Notes: generated by a model from the letters alone, not told the origin. A stretch of DNA of 64,000 bases from Mycolicibacterium litorale (GCA_002007745.1 CP019882.1:4526001-4590000); one strand, 5' to 3'; shown: positions 34,642 through 44,363, counted from the first letter of the stretch. Numbers and translations: made by a program.

Positions 34642-37600
34642 TCACTCCCCCTTGTCGTCCCGGGTCGCCCCGCCTTCCCCTTCCCAGACGGATTCGACGT
34701 CGACGTCCACCGCCGCATCGTCGAGGACCGCGACCGGCGCGGTGACCGCGGATGCCTCGGCGGCGGCGGCGGCCCGTCGTGCGGCCTCGAACTTGATCCG
34801 CGGCGGCTTGGACGGCCACCAGTTGGCGTCACCGACCAGGACGCAGGCCGCCGGCACCGTGAGCGTCCGCACCAGGAAGGTGTCCAGCAGCAGCCCGACA
34901 CCGATGACGAACCCCGTCTGCACGGCGGTGAGCACGCTACTGGCGGTCAGCGCCATCATCGACGCCGCGAAGATGAGGCCCGCCGACGTGATCACCCCGC
35001 CGGTCGCGCCGACGGTGCGAATGACTGCCGACCGCACGCCGTACTTCGCCTCGTCCCGGATGCGCGAGATCAGCAGCAGGTTGTAGTCGGCGCCGACCGC
35101 CACAAGCACCATGAAGGCGAGTCCCGGCACGCCCCAGGACAGTTCCTTGCCGAGGATGAACTGGAACAGCACGACACCGAGGCCCAGCGCGGCGCCGTAC
35201 GACAGCACCACCGAGAGCACGAGGTACAGCGGCGCGACGATCGCGCGCAGCAGCACCAGCAGGATCACGAAGACCACGATCAACGTCATGGTCATGATGT
35301 AGACGACGTCGGCATCGTAGAAAGCGCGGACGTTGGCATTGATCGACGAGAAGCCGACCATGGTGATGTCGGCACCGGCCAGCTGGGTGTTGGGCCGGGC
35401 GGAGTTGGCGGTGTCGACGATCGTGGAGACCTGATCCATCGCCTCGTTGCTGAACGGGTTGAGCGCGGTCTGAATGAGGTAGCGGGCGGAGTGGCCGTCC
35501 TCGGAGATGAACAGCTTGGCGGCCTTCTTGAACTCGTCCATGGTCAACACCTGCGGCGGGATGTAGAAACCCGACATGGGCGGGTCGGCCGCCTCCCGCT
35601 TCATGGCAAGGAGGAAGTCCGACGCCTGGTCCAGGCCGCTACCGAGAGTCCGGGTCTGGTCGACCAGAGTCTGCACGCCGAGAGCAAGCTGACGGCTCGA
35701 ATCGGCGAGCTGGTTGACGCCCTGAACGGCTTCGTTGAGCTTCTTCTCCACCCCGCCCGGCTGGCCCACCCCGAGCGCGCGCGCAGCCGTCGTGGCCTTC
35801 TGCAGGTTCTGGCTCAGCGCATGGACCGACTCGTCGAGCTTCTGTGATCCCTCGGTCGCCGACAGGTCGCGGGCGAACGCCTCGATGGATTTCACCGCTT
35901 CGGTGTTGCCGGCGTCGACGATCTTCTGCAGATCCGACCGCGAATTCACACAGGCCGGATCCATATCGCACTGCGGGCTGACGTTCAGCGCGTTGACCAT
36001 CGGCGTGGCCCAGTCGCTGATGCTGGTGACCCGCAGAATGCTCAGCCCCAGCGCGTCCCCGAGGGAGCGCATGTTGGTCACCAGGGAGGCGGTCTTGTCG
36101 ATCTGGTCCAGCGTCTTGGATCCGCCGTACTTCTGCGACATGGCGTCGAGCGCGCTGGTCAAACTGCGGACACTGGCGATCGAGCCCACCACCTGGTTGC
36201 GGATCTGTCCGAGAACATCGGCCATCTTCCCGGCACCCCCGGACAGCAGGCTCAGGTTGCCCTCGTTGGCCGAGATCAGGTTGGACGCGTCCCCCAGTTT
36301 GGTGCCGACCTCACCGGCCTGATAGGTGGTCTTGGCCTGCTCGAGCACCTCGCCGGTCGGCCGGGTGATGCCACGGACCATGTCGATGTCGGGCAGTTGC
36401 GCGATCCGCTCGGCCATCTGCTCCATGTCGGCCAGCGCCTTGGGGGTGCGCAGGTCGTTCGGCGACTGGATGAACAGGAACTGCTGCAGCGTGCTGCTGA
36501 TCGGGAAGTGCTTGTCCATCACCTCGTAGGCGCGGTTGCTCGCCGAGTCGGTGGGCAGGTTCTTGCGGTCGTCGTAGTTGAACTTGGTCAGCGCCGTGGT
36601 GGCGGCCAGCCCGCCCAGGATGATCAGGCTGGTCACCAGCAATGCGACCGGCCGGCGAACGATCATGATGCCCGACCGGCGCCAGAGCCGACCGGTGACG
36701 TCGCGCCGCTGTTTGATCCACCCCCGCCGGCCGGCCAGCACGATGAACGCCGGGAGCAGGGTGATCGATGCCAGGAAACCCACGGCGATGGTCACCGATA
36801 GGGCAGGCCCCACGGTGGCGAAGATGGCCATCTTGGTGAAGGACATCCCGAGGAAGGTGATGGCCACTGTGCCCGCCGAGCCGGCGATCACCTCGCCGAT
36901 CGAGCTCAGCGCCTCGACCAGTGCGTCGTCGGCGGCCATCCCGGTCTTGGTGAGCTCTTGATACCGGCTGTAGAGGAACACGCCGTAGTCGATCCCGGCG
37001 CCCATCATCATGGCGGTCATCAGCATCAGCGTCTGGGGACCCAACCCCAGACCCAGCTCGCCGAGTCCGGCGACGATCTGCTGCGCGACGATCAGCGAGA
37101 TGCCGATGGTGATCAGCGGCATCAGCATCGCCACCAGGCTGCGGTAGACGATGACCAGGATCGAGAACACCAAGCCGACGGTGACGATCTCGATCATGTG
37201 CTGATCGCGGGCACCGATGACGTTCATGTCCTCCACGGTCGAGGCGCCACCGACCACGTTGACCTGCAGCGACGAGTCCTTCGTCTCCTCCTGGACGGTC
37301 TTGATGACGTTGCGGTACGACTCCTGGCCGTCCGGGGTGCCCATGGTCCCGGAGATGCTGATCGGAAGGTTCCAGGCCTTGCCGTCCTTGCTGGTCATCA
37401 CCTCCCTGAGTTCCGGGATGTGCACGAAATCTTGGACCGAGGTGACGTTCTCGGTGTCGCTCTTCAGCTTGTCGACGAGTCTGCGGTAGGTGTCCTCGTC
37501 GGCGGGGGTCAGCCCGTTGTCGTTGCTGAGGATGACGGCCGCGAAATTGCCCGCGTCGGCTTCGTGAAAGGCCTCCTGCATCTTCTTGGCGGAGAGCAGC

Positions 37601-37797
37601 ACCGGTGCGGTCTTGGGCAGGAAGTCCGGGGGGTTGCGGGCCGCGACGACCGACAGCGGGGTGATGAGGGTGATCATGGCTGCCGCAAGAACCAGCCACG
37701 CCGCGATCACGAGCAGTGGGTGGCGAACGATCACCCGACCCAAGCCCGCGAAGAGCTTACGTGCTGACACGCCGCTGAAGATGGCGCGCTTGGACAT
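34642..37797 (-). CDS. MmpL-family RND transporter
   Basis: 1051 aa. Two RND halves: a first membrane helix (LLVIAAWLVLAAAMITLI), a large extracytoplasmic loop, five helices with the proton-relay motif GAGIDYGVFLYSRYQE, then a second periplasmic domain with a long helical coiled-coil section (about residues 490-720, including a Cys pair in PQCDMDPACVNS). The second helix bundle has AVGADYNLLLISRIRDE. This coiled-coil layout resembles the MmpL4/5/10 branch that exports siderophores or glycolipids. There is no MmpS partner or lipid-synthesis gene nearby, so cargo is unknown. ATG at 37797 fits TAACTT six bases upstream. Confidence 0.88.
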   Translation of the reverse strand: MSKRAIFSGVSARKLFAGLGRVIVRHPLLVIAAWLVLAAAMITLITPLSVVAARNPPDFLPKTAPVLLSAKKMQEAFHEADAGNFAAVILSNDNGLTPADEDTYRRLVDKLKSDTENVTSVQDFVHIPELREVMTSKDGKAWNLPISISGTMGTPDGQESYRNVIKTVQEETKDSSLQVNVVGGASTVEDMNVIGARDQHMIEIVTVGLVFSILVIVYRSLVAMLMPLITIGISLIVAQQIVAGLGELGLGLGPQTLMLMTAMMMGAGIDYGVFLYSRYQELTKTGMAADDALVEALSSIGEVIAGSAGTVAITFLGMSFTKMAIFATVGPALSVTIAVGFLASITLLPAFIVLAGRRGWIKQRRDVTGRLWRRSGIMIVRRPVALLVTSLIILGGLAATTALTKFNYDDRKNLPTDSASNRAYEVMDKHFPISSTLQQFLFIQSPNDLRTPKALADMEQMAERIAQLPDIDMVRGITRPTGEVLEQAKTTYQAGEVGTKLGDASNLISANEGNLSLLSGGAGKMADVLGQIRNQVVGSIASVRSLTSALDAMSQKYGGSKTLDQIDKTASLVTNMRSLGDALGLSILRVTSISDWATPMVNALNVSPQCDMDPACVNSRSDLQKIVDAGNTEAVKSIEAFARDLSATEGSQKLDESVHALSQNLQKATTAARALGVGQPGGVEKKLNEAVQGVNQLADSSRQLALGVQTLVDQTRTLGSGLDQASDFLLAMKREAADPPMSGFYIPPQVLTMDEFKKAAKLFISEDGHSARYLIQTALNPFSNEAMDQVSTIVDTANSARPNTQLAGADITMVGFSSINANVRAFYDADVVYIMTMTLIVVFVILLVLLRAIVAPLYLVLSVVLSYGAALGLGVVLFQFILGKELSWGVPGLAFMVLVAVGADYNLLLISRIRDEAKYGVRSAVIRTVGATGGVITSAGLIFAASMMALTASSVLTAVQTGFVIGVGLLLDTFLVRTLTVPAACVLVGDANWWPSKPPRIKFEAARRAAAAAEASAVTAPVAVLDDAAVDVDVESVWEGEGGATRDDKGE

Positions 37798-37803
37798 CAC
37801 ACC

Positions 37804-37809
37804 AAGTTA
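37804..37809 (-). promoter_or_regulatory. -10 hexamer TAACTT for the mmpL gene
   Basis: Reverse-strand TAACTT with six bases to the ATG at 37797. The rest of the 167-bp gap up to add shows GGGGCCA-type short repeats around 37918-37955 and no gene. Confidence 0.45.
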
Positions 37810-37964
37810 CATCGCGCGAACACCCGGACATGTATCACGAGGTGGGCGCGGCAAAGAACGCCCGATGTGCCCTGAAACGTGATCGTACGCGCCCATCGGC
37901 TGCCCCGCGCGACGCTTGGGGCCAATTCGGGGGGCCAACCCGGGGCCAGTCCGGCAACCTCGGC

Positions 37965-39053
37965 TCACCCGATCAGCACTGCGTAACGGGGTTTGATGAC
38001 CTCGTCGATGATGGCCAGCCGCTCGTCGAAATGGATGAACGCCGATTTCATCGCGTTGATGGTGAAGCGTTCGAGATCGCTCCACCCGTAACCGAAAGCC
38101 TCGACCAGGCGCAGCATCTCCTGGCTCATGGTGGTGTCGCTCATCAGGCGGTTGTCGGTGTTGACCGTCACCCGGAAACGCAGCCGCGCCAGCAGGTCGA
38201 AGGGATGTTCGGCGATGCTGGCCACCGCGCCGGTCTGGACATTGGAACTCGGGCACATCTCCAGCGGGATCCGTTTGTCGCGCAGGATCGCCGCCAGCCT
38301 GCCCAGCTCGGTCGTGCCGTCCGGCAAGACCTCGATGTCGTCGACGATCCGCACCCCGTGGCCCAGCCGGTCGGCGCCGCAGAACGCCAGCGCCTCGTGG
38401 ATGGACGGCAGCCCGAACGCTTCGCCGGCGTGGATGGTGAACCGGGCGTTGTGGCCGCGCATGTATTCGAACGCATCGAGGTGACGGGTGGGCGGGTAGC
38501 CGGCCTCGGCCCCGGCGATGTCGAAGCCGACGACGCCCTTGTCGCGGAATCGGATCGCCAGTTCGGCGATCTCCCGGGACCGGGCGGCGTGCCGCATCGC
38601 GGTGACCAGACAGCGCACCACGATCGGATGGCCCTCGGCGGCGGCCGCCTTCTCACCGTCGGCGAATCCGGCCAGCACCGCATCGACCACGGCGTCGAGG
38701 GACAGGCCGCCGTCGATGTGCAACTCGGGCGCGAACCGCACCTCGGCGTAGACCACATTGTCGGCGGCCAGGTCTTCGACACATTCGAAGGCCACCCGGT
38801 GCAGCGACTCGGGGGTCTGCATCACCGCGACGGTGTGGGCGAAGGGTTCCAGATAGCGCACCAGTGACCCGCTGTGCGCGGCGGTCCGGAACCAGTCCGC
38901 AAGCCCGGCCTCGTCGTCGGCCGGCAGTTCGTCGTAGCCCACCTGCTCCGCGATCTCCAAGACGGTGGCCGGGCGCAGCCCGCCGTCGAGGTGGTCGTGC
39001 AGCAGCGCCTTGGGCGCCTGGCGGATCATGGGCAGTGTCAGTGGTGTGGTCAT
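37965..39053 (-). CDS. add: adenosine deaminase
   Basis: 362 aa TIM-barrel metalloenzyme converting adenosine or deoxyadenosine to inosine forms. Zinc ligands HDHLDGG, HAGEAFG (with catalytic Glu), ADRLGHGVRI and the Asp in TVNTDNRLMSDT; CPSSNVQTGA is also characteristic. The ATG overlaps the last base of the deoA stop (TGATG at 39051-39055), so it is the third gene of the cdd-deoA-add operon. Position matches Rv3313c. Confidence 0.93.
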   Translation of the reverse strand: MTTPLTLPMIRQAPKALLHDHLDGGLRPATVLEIAEQVGYDELPADDEAGLADWFRTAAHSGSLVRYLEPFAHTVAVMQTPESLHRVAFECVEDLAADNVVYAEVRFAPELHIDGGLSLDAVVDAVLAGFADGEKAAAAEGHPIVVRCLVTAMRHAARSREIAELAIRFRDKGVVGFDIAGAEAGYPPTRHLDAFEYMRGHNARFTIHAGEAFGLPSIHEALAFCGADRLGHGVRIVDDIEVLPDGTTELGRLAAILRDKRIPLEMCPSSNVQTGAVASIAEHPFDLLARLRFRVTVNTDNRLMSDTTMSQEMLRLVEAFGYGWSDLERFTINAMKSAFIHFDERLAIIDEVIKPRYAVLIG

Positions 39054-40342
39054 CAGACGATCCGATCGATGATGAGTGCCCGGGCCGGCACTCGTGCGGG
39101 TGCATCGACGATCCCCCACGCACCGTCGAGCTCCCGCATCGCGGCCGGAATCCGCTCGGGTGTGTCGGTGTAGAGGGTGAACAACGGCTCACCGGCCGAT
39201 ACCGGTTCGCCGGGACGACGGTGGATGCGGACACCGGCACCGGGTTGCACGCGTTCTCCCGGGCGTGCCCGGCCAGCGCCGAGCCGCCATACCGTCAGCC
39301 CCATCGCCATCGCGTCGATATCCCCCATTGTGCCGCCTCGCGGCGCCGATACGGTCTCCGAACAGCCACCGATCGGGAGCGCGGCGGCCAGGTCCCCGCC
39401 TTGGGCGGTCACCAGAGCGCGGAACCGGTCCATCGCGGTGCCGTCGCGCAGCGTCTGCGCGGGGTCGCACTCGTCGATCCCGGCCAGCTCCAACATCTCG
39501 GCGGCCAGCGCGACGGTGAGCTCGACGACGTCGGCGGGACCGCCGCCGGCGAGGACCTCGATGGACTCCTCGACCTCCAGGGCGTTGCCTATCGCACGGC
39601 CCAGTGGGACATCCATATCGGTGAGCAGCGCGCGGGTGGGTATGCCGTGGGACAAACCCAGCTCCACCATGGTGGCGGCCAGTTCGCGCGACTGGTCCTC
39701 GGTCTTCAGGAACGCCCCGCGGCCGACCTTGACGTCGAGCACCAACGAATCGGCGCCTTCGGCCAGTTTCTTGCTCATCACCGAACTGGCGATCAGCGGC
39801 AACGACTCCACCGTGGCGGTCACGTCGCGCAGCGCATAGATCTTCCGGTCGGCGGGCGCCAGCTCGCCGGCGGCGAAGATCGCCGCGCCGACGTCCGAGA
39901 GTTGCTGACGGATCTGGCTTTTCGATATCTCTGCGGTGAACCCGGCAATGGACTCGAGCTTGTCGAGAGTGCCGCCGGTATGGCCGAGTCCGCGGCCGGC
40001 CGCCTGCGGTACCGCCGCGCCGCAGGCGGCGACCACCGGGACCAACGGAATGGTGATCTTGTCCCCGACCCCGCCGGTGGAGTGTTTGTCCACCCTCGGG
40101 CGTGGGAGGTCGCTGAAGTCCAGACGCTCCCCGGAGGCGATCATCGCCGTGGTCCACCGGGAGATCTCGGCGCGGTCCATCCCCCGCAGGAAGATCGCCA
40201 TCAGCAGCGCAGACATCTGTTCGTCGGCGACCTGGCCGTGGGTGTAGCCGTCGATCACCCAGTCGATGGCCTCGTCGGTGAGCCGGCCACCGTCCCTTTT
40301 CATCCGGATCACGGTGGGTGCGTCGAATGTGAACTGGGTCAC
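39053..40342 (-). CDS. deoA: thymidine phosphorylase
   Basis: 429 aa. Signature KHSTGGVGDK (phosphate and nucleoside site) about residue 80, GRGLGHTGGTLDKLE, and SSVMSKKLAEGAD; the pyrimidine-nucleoside phosphorylase C-terminal domain closes the protein (RIHRRPGEPVSAGEPLFTLY). It splits thymidine or deoxyuridine to base and deoxyribose-1-phosphate. Start GTG 40342 overlaps the cdd stop (GTGA at 40339-40342). Middle gene of cdd-deoA-add; matches Rv3314c. Confidence 0.93.
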   Translation of the reverse strand: MTQFTFDAPTVIRMKRDGGRLTDEAIDWVIDGYTHGQVADEQMSALLMAIFLRGMDRAEISRWTTAMIASGERLDFSDLPRPRVDKHSTGGVGDKITIPLVPVVAACGAAVPQAAGRGLGHTGGTLDKLESIAGFTAEISKSQIRQQLSDVGAAIFAAGELAPADRKIYALRDVTATVESLPLIASSVMSKKLAEGADSLVLDVKVGRGAFLKTEDQSRELAATMVELGLSHGIPTRALLTDMDVPLGRAIGNALEVEESIEVLAGGGPADVVELTVALAAEMLELAGIDECDPAQTLRDGTAMDRFRALVTAQGGDLAAALPIGGCSETVSAPRGGTMGDIDAMAMGLTVWRLGAGRARPGERVQPGAGVRIHRRPGEPVSAGEPLFTLYTDTPERIPAAMRELDGAWGIVDAPARVPARALIIDRIV

Positions 40343-40752
40343 GGCTTTTCCTCTTTCACCCGGGCCAGATCGGCCGGCCCGAACGCATCCGGCAGCAGTT
40401 CGGCCAGCCGGCGCGGTCGCTGGGCATGGTCGACGAGCAGTTCCGGGCCGCCGTGTTCGGCCAGCAACTGCCGGCAGCGTCCACACGGCATCAGCGCGGC
40501 CCCGGTGCCGTCGACCACCGCCAGCGCGACCAGCCGGCCGCCACCCCCGGCGATCAGTGCGCACACCACCGCGCACTCGGCACAGAGACCTAGGCCATAT
40601 GAGACATTCTCCACATTGCAGCCCACGACGATCCGGCCGTCGTCCGCCAGCGCCGCCGCCCCGACGGGGAAGGCCGAGTATGGCGCGTAGGCGTGGTTCG
40701 CTACTTCAATTGCCTTGGCACGCAAGGCTTCCCAGTCAATACCACCGGTCAT
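40339..40752 (-). CDS. cdd: cytidine deaminase
   Basis: 137 aa homotetrameric type. The zinc site is of the Cys-Ala-Glu form (LCAECAVVCAL) with PCGRCRQ supplying the other two cysteines; VGCNVENVSYGLG binds the ribose. It turns cytidine and deoxycytidine into uridine forms for deoA and other salvage enzymes. First gene of the cdd-deoA-add operon, divergent from sdhC across 181 bp. A perfect 12-bp palindrome sits 22 bases before the ATG. Confidence 0.93.
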   Translation of the reverse strand: MTGGIDWEALRAKAIEVANHAYAPYSAFPVGAAALADDGRIVVGCNVENVSYGLGLCAECAVVCALIAGGGGRLVALAVVDGTGAALMPCGRCRQLLAEHGGPELLVDHAQRPRRLAELLPDAFGPADLARVKEEKP

Positions 40753-40774
40753 CTGTTGCTCACCGCGCCTGTAC

Positions 40775-40786
40775 TGAATGCATTCA
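40775..40786. promoter_or_regulatory. perfect palindrome TGAATGCATTCA upstream of cdd
   Basis: 12-bp self-complementary sequence 22 bases upstream of the cdd ATG, in the divergent region shared with sdhC. It is well placed to be an operator for a nucleoside-responsive repressor of cdd-deoA-add. No regulator gene is adjacent. Confidence 0.4.
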
Positions 40787-40892
40787 CCAACCGCCTCGTC
40801 GAAGCTGCCCGGCAGCGACCACACCGGCCTGATCGGCCGGTCGGCCCCATCTTGCCCCTGCACCGTAATTCTTTCGACAGTACAAACGGGGT

Positions 40893-40898
40893 TAGAGT
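40893..40898 (+). promoter_or_regulatory. possible -10 (TAGAGT) for the sdhCDAB operon
   Basis: TANNNT hexamer 35 bases before the sdhC ATG, leaving a leader that carries GGAGG at 40924-40928. No convincing -35 is visible. Confidence 0.3.
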
Positions 40899-40933
40899 CC
40901 ACCCAAAACGCAACGAAAGCGTTGGAGGCGCTG

Positions 40934-41356
40934 ATGAGTACAGCGGCACCGGCAGTGCCGGCCCCGCGCGACAAGTCGTCCCGTCGGCGACGCACCCTTT
41001 ACCGCGGCGACCCGGGCATGTGGTCGTGGGTGCTGCACCGGATCACCGGTGCGACGATCTTCTTCTTCCTCTTCGTCCACGTCCTGGACACCGCGTTGGT
41101 TCGGGTGAGCCCGCAGGCGTACAACGAGGTCGTCGACACCTACAAGACACCGATCGTCGGCCTGATGGAGGTCGGCCTGGTGGCCGCGCTGCTGTATCAC
41201 GCGCTCAACGGGGTCCGGATCATCCTGATCGACTTCTGGTGGAAGGGGCCGCGCTATCAGCGCCAAATGCTCTGGGGTGTGGCCGCAGTCTGGTTGCTGG
41301 TGATGGTGCCCTCGCTGGTGATCATCGGCATGCACATGGCGGAGCGGTTCCTGTGA
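40934..41356 (+). CDS. sdhC: succinate dehydrogenase cytochrome b556 subunit
   Basis: 140 aa membrane anchor with three hydrophobic helices. The first contains HRITGATIFFFLFVHVLDTAL, with the His residues expected for haem b and quinone binding. An Arg-rich N-terminal tail (about 40 residues) precedes the usual start of the family at LYRGDPGMWSW; the ATG at 40934 has GGAGG five bases upstream and is preferred. First gene of sdhCDAB; its TGA overlaps the sdhD GTG. Confidence 0.9.
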   Translation: MSTAAPAVPAPRDKSSRRRRTLYRGDPGMWSWVLHRITGATIFFFLFVHVLDTALVRVSPQAYNEVVDTYKTPIVGLMEVGLVAALLYHALNGVRIILIDFWWKGPRYQRQMLWGVAAVWLLVMVPSLVIIGMHMAERFL

Positions 41357-41814
41357 CCGCCCCGGAGAACAGGCTCGGGCCGCCGGCGCCGATCCTGGAA
41401 CGCAACCACGATCGCCCCGCGGGCCTGGACAACCCGCGCACTCCCCGCCAGCGCGCCGGCATGCCGAATTTCGAGAAGTACGCCTGGCTGTTCATGCGGT
41501 TCTCCGGGGTCGTGCTGATCTTCCTGGCACTGGGCCACCTGTTCATCGGCCTGATGTGGGACGGCGGGGTCTACAAGATCGACTTCAACTACGTCGCGCA
41601 GCGCTGGGCCTCGCCGTTCTGGCAGACCTGGGACCTGCTGCTGTTGTGGCTGGCCCAGCTGCACGGCGGCAACGGGATGCGCACGATCATCGCCGACTAC
41701 GCACGCAAGGACTCCACCCGGTTCTGGCTGAACTCGCTGCTGGTGGTCTCGATACTCATCGTGCTGGTCGTGGGTACCTACGTGCTGTTGACCTTCGATC
41801 CGAACATCTCCTAG
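41353..41814 (+). CDS. sdhD: succinate dehydrogenase membrane anchor subunit
   Basis: 153 aa. A Pro/Arg-rich N-terminus of about 40 residues, then three transmembrane helices (LFMRFSGVVLIFLALGHLF, the WDLLLLWLAQLHGGNGMRTII region, and SLLVVSILIVLVVGTYVLL). The His in LGHLFIGLMW and LHGGNGMR are typical anchor residues. With SdhC it forms the haem and quinone site of complex II. GTG start overlaps the sdhC stop (GTGA). Confidence 0.9.
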   Translation: MTAPENRLGPPAPILERNHDRPAGLDNPRTPRQRAGMPNFEKYAWLFMRFSGVVLIFLALGHLFIGLMWDGGVYKIDFNYVAQRWASPFWQTWDLLLLWLAQLHGGNGMRTIIADYARKDSTRFWLNSLLVVSILIVLVVGTYVLLTFDPNIS

Positions 41815-41832
41815 AAGCTCCCGGGAGCCAAC

Positions 41833-43587
41833 ATGATTACCGAACATCGCTACGACGTCGTCATCGTCGGAGCCGGCGGGGCAGGCATGCGCGCGGCCGT
41901 GGAGGCCGGCCCGCGGGTGCGCACCGCGGTGCTGACCAAGCTGTACCCGACCCGCAGCCACACCGGGGCCGCCCAGGGCGGCATGTGCGCGGCGCTGGCC
42001 AACGTCGAAGAGGACAACTGGGAGTGGCACACCTTCGACACCGTCAAGGGCGGCGACTACCTCGCCGATCAGGACGCGGTCGAGATCATGGCCAAGGAGG
42101 CCATCGACGCGGTGCTGGACCTGGAGAAGATGGGGATGCCGTTCAACCGCACCCCCGAGGGCCGCATCGACCAGCGCCGGTTCGGTGGGCACACCCGCGA
42201 TCACGGCAAGGCCCCGGTGCGCCGGGCCTGCTATGCCGCCGACCGCACCGGCCACATGATCCTGCAGACGCTGTACCAGAACTGCGTCAAGCACGACGTC
42301 GAGTTCTTCAACGAGTTCTACGCGCTGGACATCGCACTGACCGAGACACCCAGCGGCCCCGTCGCCACCGGTGTCATCGCCTATGAGTTGGCGACCGGCG
42401 ATATCCACATCTTCCACGCCAAGGCCATCGTGTTCGCCACCGGCGGCTCGGGCCGGATGTACAAGACCACCTCCAACGCCCACACCCTGACCGGCGACGG
42501 CCTGGGCATCATCTTCCGCAAGGGACTTCCGCTGGAGGACATGGAGTTTCACCAGTTCCATCCGACCGGATTGGCCGGGCTCGGGATTCTTATCTCCGAG
42601 GCCGTGCGCGGTGAGGGCGGCCGCCTGCTCAACGGCGAGGGCGAGCGGTTCATGGAGCGCTACGCCCCGACCATCGTCGACCTGGCCCCGCGCGACATCG
42701 TCGCGCGCTCGATGGTGCTGGAAGTCCTCGAAGGCCGCGGTGCCGGCCCGCACAAGGACTACGTCTACATCGACGTGCGCCACCTCGGCGCGGACGTCCT
42801 GGAGGCCAAGCTGCCCGACATCACCGAGTTCGCCCGCACCTACCTGGGGGTGGACCCGGTCAAGGAACTGGTGCCGGTCTACCCCACCTGCCACTACGTG
42901 ATGGGCGGCATCCCCACCACGATCACCGGGCAGGTGCTGCGCAACAACACCACGACGGTGCCGGGCCTCTACGCGGCCGGCGAGTGCGCGTGCGTGTCGG
43001 TGCACGGTGCCAACCGGCTGGGCACCAACTCGCTGCTGGACATCAACGTGTTCGGCCGGCGCGCCGGTATCGCGGCGGCCAACTACGCTCTCGGCCACGA
43101 CTTCGTCGACCTGCCGGAGAGCCCGGCCGGCATGGTGGTCGACTGGGTGGCCAACATCCTGAGCGAACACGGCAACGAGCGGGTCGCCGACATCCGCGGC
43201 GAACTGCAGCAGTCGATGGACAACAACGCCGCGGTGTTCCGCACCGAGGAGACGCTCAAACAGGCGTTGACCGACATCCACGCGCTCAAGGAGCGCTATG
43301 CCCGGATCACCGTGCACGACAAGGGCAAGCGCTACAACAGCGATCTGCTGGAAGCCATCGAGCTGGGCTTCCTGCTGGAGCTGGCCGAGGTCACCGTGGT
43401 GGGCGCGCTCAACCGCAAGGAATCCCGTGGCGGGCACGCCCGGGAGGACTATCCCAACCGCGACGACACCAACTACATGCGGCACACCATGGCCTACAAG
43501 GAAGGCACGGATCTGCTCAGCGACATCCGGCTGGACTACAAGCCGGTGGTGCAGACCCGCTACGAGCCGATGGAGCGCAAATACTGA
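41833..43587 (+). CDS. sdhA: succinate dehydrogenase flavoprotein subunit
   Basis: 584 aa. FAD motif VVIVGAGGAGMRAA (9-22); covalent FAD attachment His43 in RSHTGAAQGG; substrate and catalytic residues in the HPTGLAGLGI region and HGANRLGTNSLLD near residue 400; active-site Arg in the capping domain region. It oxidises succinate to fumarate and passes electrons through SdhB to quinone. GGGAGCC precedes the ATG. Full length for the family (M. tuberculosis Rv3318). Confidence 0.95.
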   Translation: MITEHRYDVVIVGAGGAGMRAAVEAGPRVRTAVLTKLYPTRSHTGAAQGGMCAALANVEEDNWEWHTFDTVKGGDYLADQDAVEIMAKEAIDAVLDLEKMGMPFNRTPEGRIDQRRFGGHTRDHGKAPVRRACYAADRTGHMILQTLYQNCVKHDVEFFNEFYALDIALTETPSGPVATGVIAYELATGDIHIFHAKAIVFATGGSGRMYKTTSNAHTLTGDGLGIIFRKGLPLEDMEFHQFHPTGLAGLGILISEAVRGEGGRLLNGEGERFMERYAPTIVDLAPRDIVARSMVLEVLEGRGAGPHKDYVYIDVRHLGADVLEAKLPDITEFARTYLGVDPVKELVPVYPTCHYVMGGIPTTITGQVLRNNTTTVPGLYAAGECACVSVHGANRLGTNSLLDINVFGRRAGIAAANYALGHDFVDLPESPAGMVVDWVANILSEHGNERVADIRGELQQSMDNNAAVFRTEETLKQALTDIHALKERYARITVHDKGKRYNSDLLEAIELGFLLELAEVTVVGALNRKESRGGHAREDYPNRDDTNYMRHTMAYKEGTDLLSDIRLDYKPVVQTRYEPMERKY

Positions 43588-44363
43588 TGACGATTTCGCC
43601 AGAGGTCGACACCCGCGAACCCGCTCTCCCGCCCGTCCCGGACGGGGCGGTGATGGTGACGCTCAAGATCGCCCGGTTCAACCCCGAGGACCCCGACAGC
43701 GCCGGCTACCAGAGTTTCCGGGTGCCCTGCCTGCCCAGTGACCGGCTGTTGAACCTGCTGATCTACGTCAAGAGCTATCTGGACGGGACGCTGACGTTTC
43801 GCCGGTCATGCGCGCACGGGGTGTGCGGGTCGGATGCGATGAAGATCAACGGGGTCAACCGGTTGGCCTGCAAGGTGCTGATGCGCGATCTGTTGCCCAA
43901 GAACAACAAGCCGCTCACCATCACCATCGAGCCGATCCGCGGCCTGCCCGTGGAGAAGGATCTCGTGGTCAACATGGAGCCGTTCTTCGACGCCTACCGG
44001 GCGGTGAAGCCGTATCTGATCACCTCGGGCAACCCGCCCACCCGCGAACGGATCCAGAGCCCGACCGACCGGGCCCGCTATGACGACACCACCAAGTGCA
44101 TCCTGTGCGCATGCTGCACCACCAGCTGCCCGGTGTACTGGAGCGAAGGGTCCTATTTCGGGCCGGCCGCGATCGTCAACGCGCACCGGTTCATCTTCGA
44201 CAGCCGCGACGAGGGGGCCGCCGAGCGGCTCGACATCCTCAACGACGTCGACGGTGTGTGGCGCTGCCGCACCACGTTCAACTGCACCGACGCCTGCCCG
44301 CGCGGTATCGAGGTCACCAAGGCGATCCAGGAGGTCAAGCGCGCGCTGATGTTCGCGCGCTGA
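43587..44363 (+). CDS. sdhB: succinate dehydrogenase iron-sulfur subunit
   Basis: 258 aa. The N-terminal 2Fe-2S domain (RRSCAHGVCGSDAM with a later LAC) has Asp in place of one ligand, as in several SdhB proteins. The 4Fe-4S ligands lie in CILCACCTTSCPVYW, and the C-terminal 3Fe-4S ligands are spread over WRCRTTFNCTDACPRGI. ATG overlaps the sdhA stop by one base (TGATG). Its own TGA is the first codon-sized element of a 55-bp tandem repeat, so the gene ends exactly at the repeat array. Confidence 0.95.
   Translation: MTISPEVDTREPALPPVPDGAVMVTLKIARFNPEDPDSAGYQSFRVPCLPSDRLLNLLIYVKSYLDGTLTFRRSCAHGVCGSDAMKINGVNRLACKVLMRDLLPKNNKPLTITIEPIRGLPVEKDLVVNMEPFFDAYRAVKPYLITSGNPPTRERIQSPTDRARYDDTTKCILCACCTTSCPVYWSEGSYFGPAAIVNAHRFIFDSRDEGAAERLDILNDVDGVWRCRTTFNCTDACPRGIEVTKAIQEVKRALMFAR

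Noticed and set aside
40693..41814. Long + strand frame running through cdd, sdhC and sdhD
   Set aside because: The first two thirds are out of frame with sdhC and antisense to cdd. Only the part from GTG 41353 (sdhD) is a real gene.
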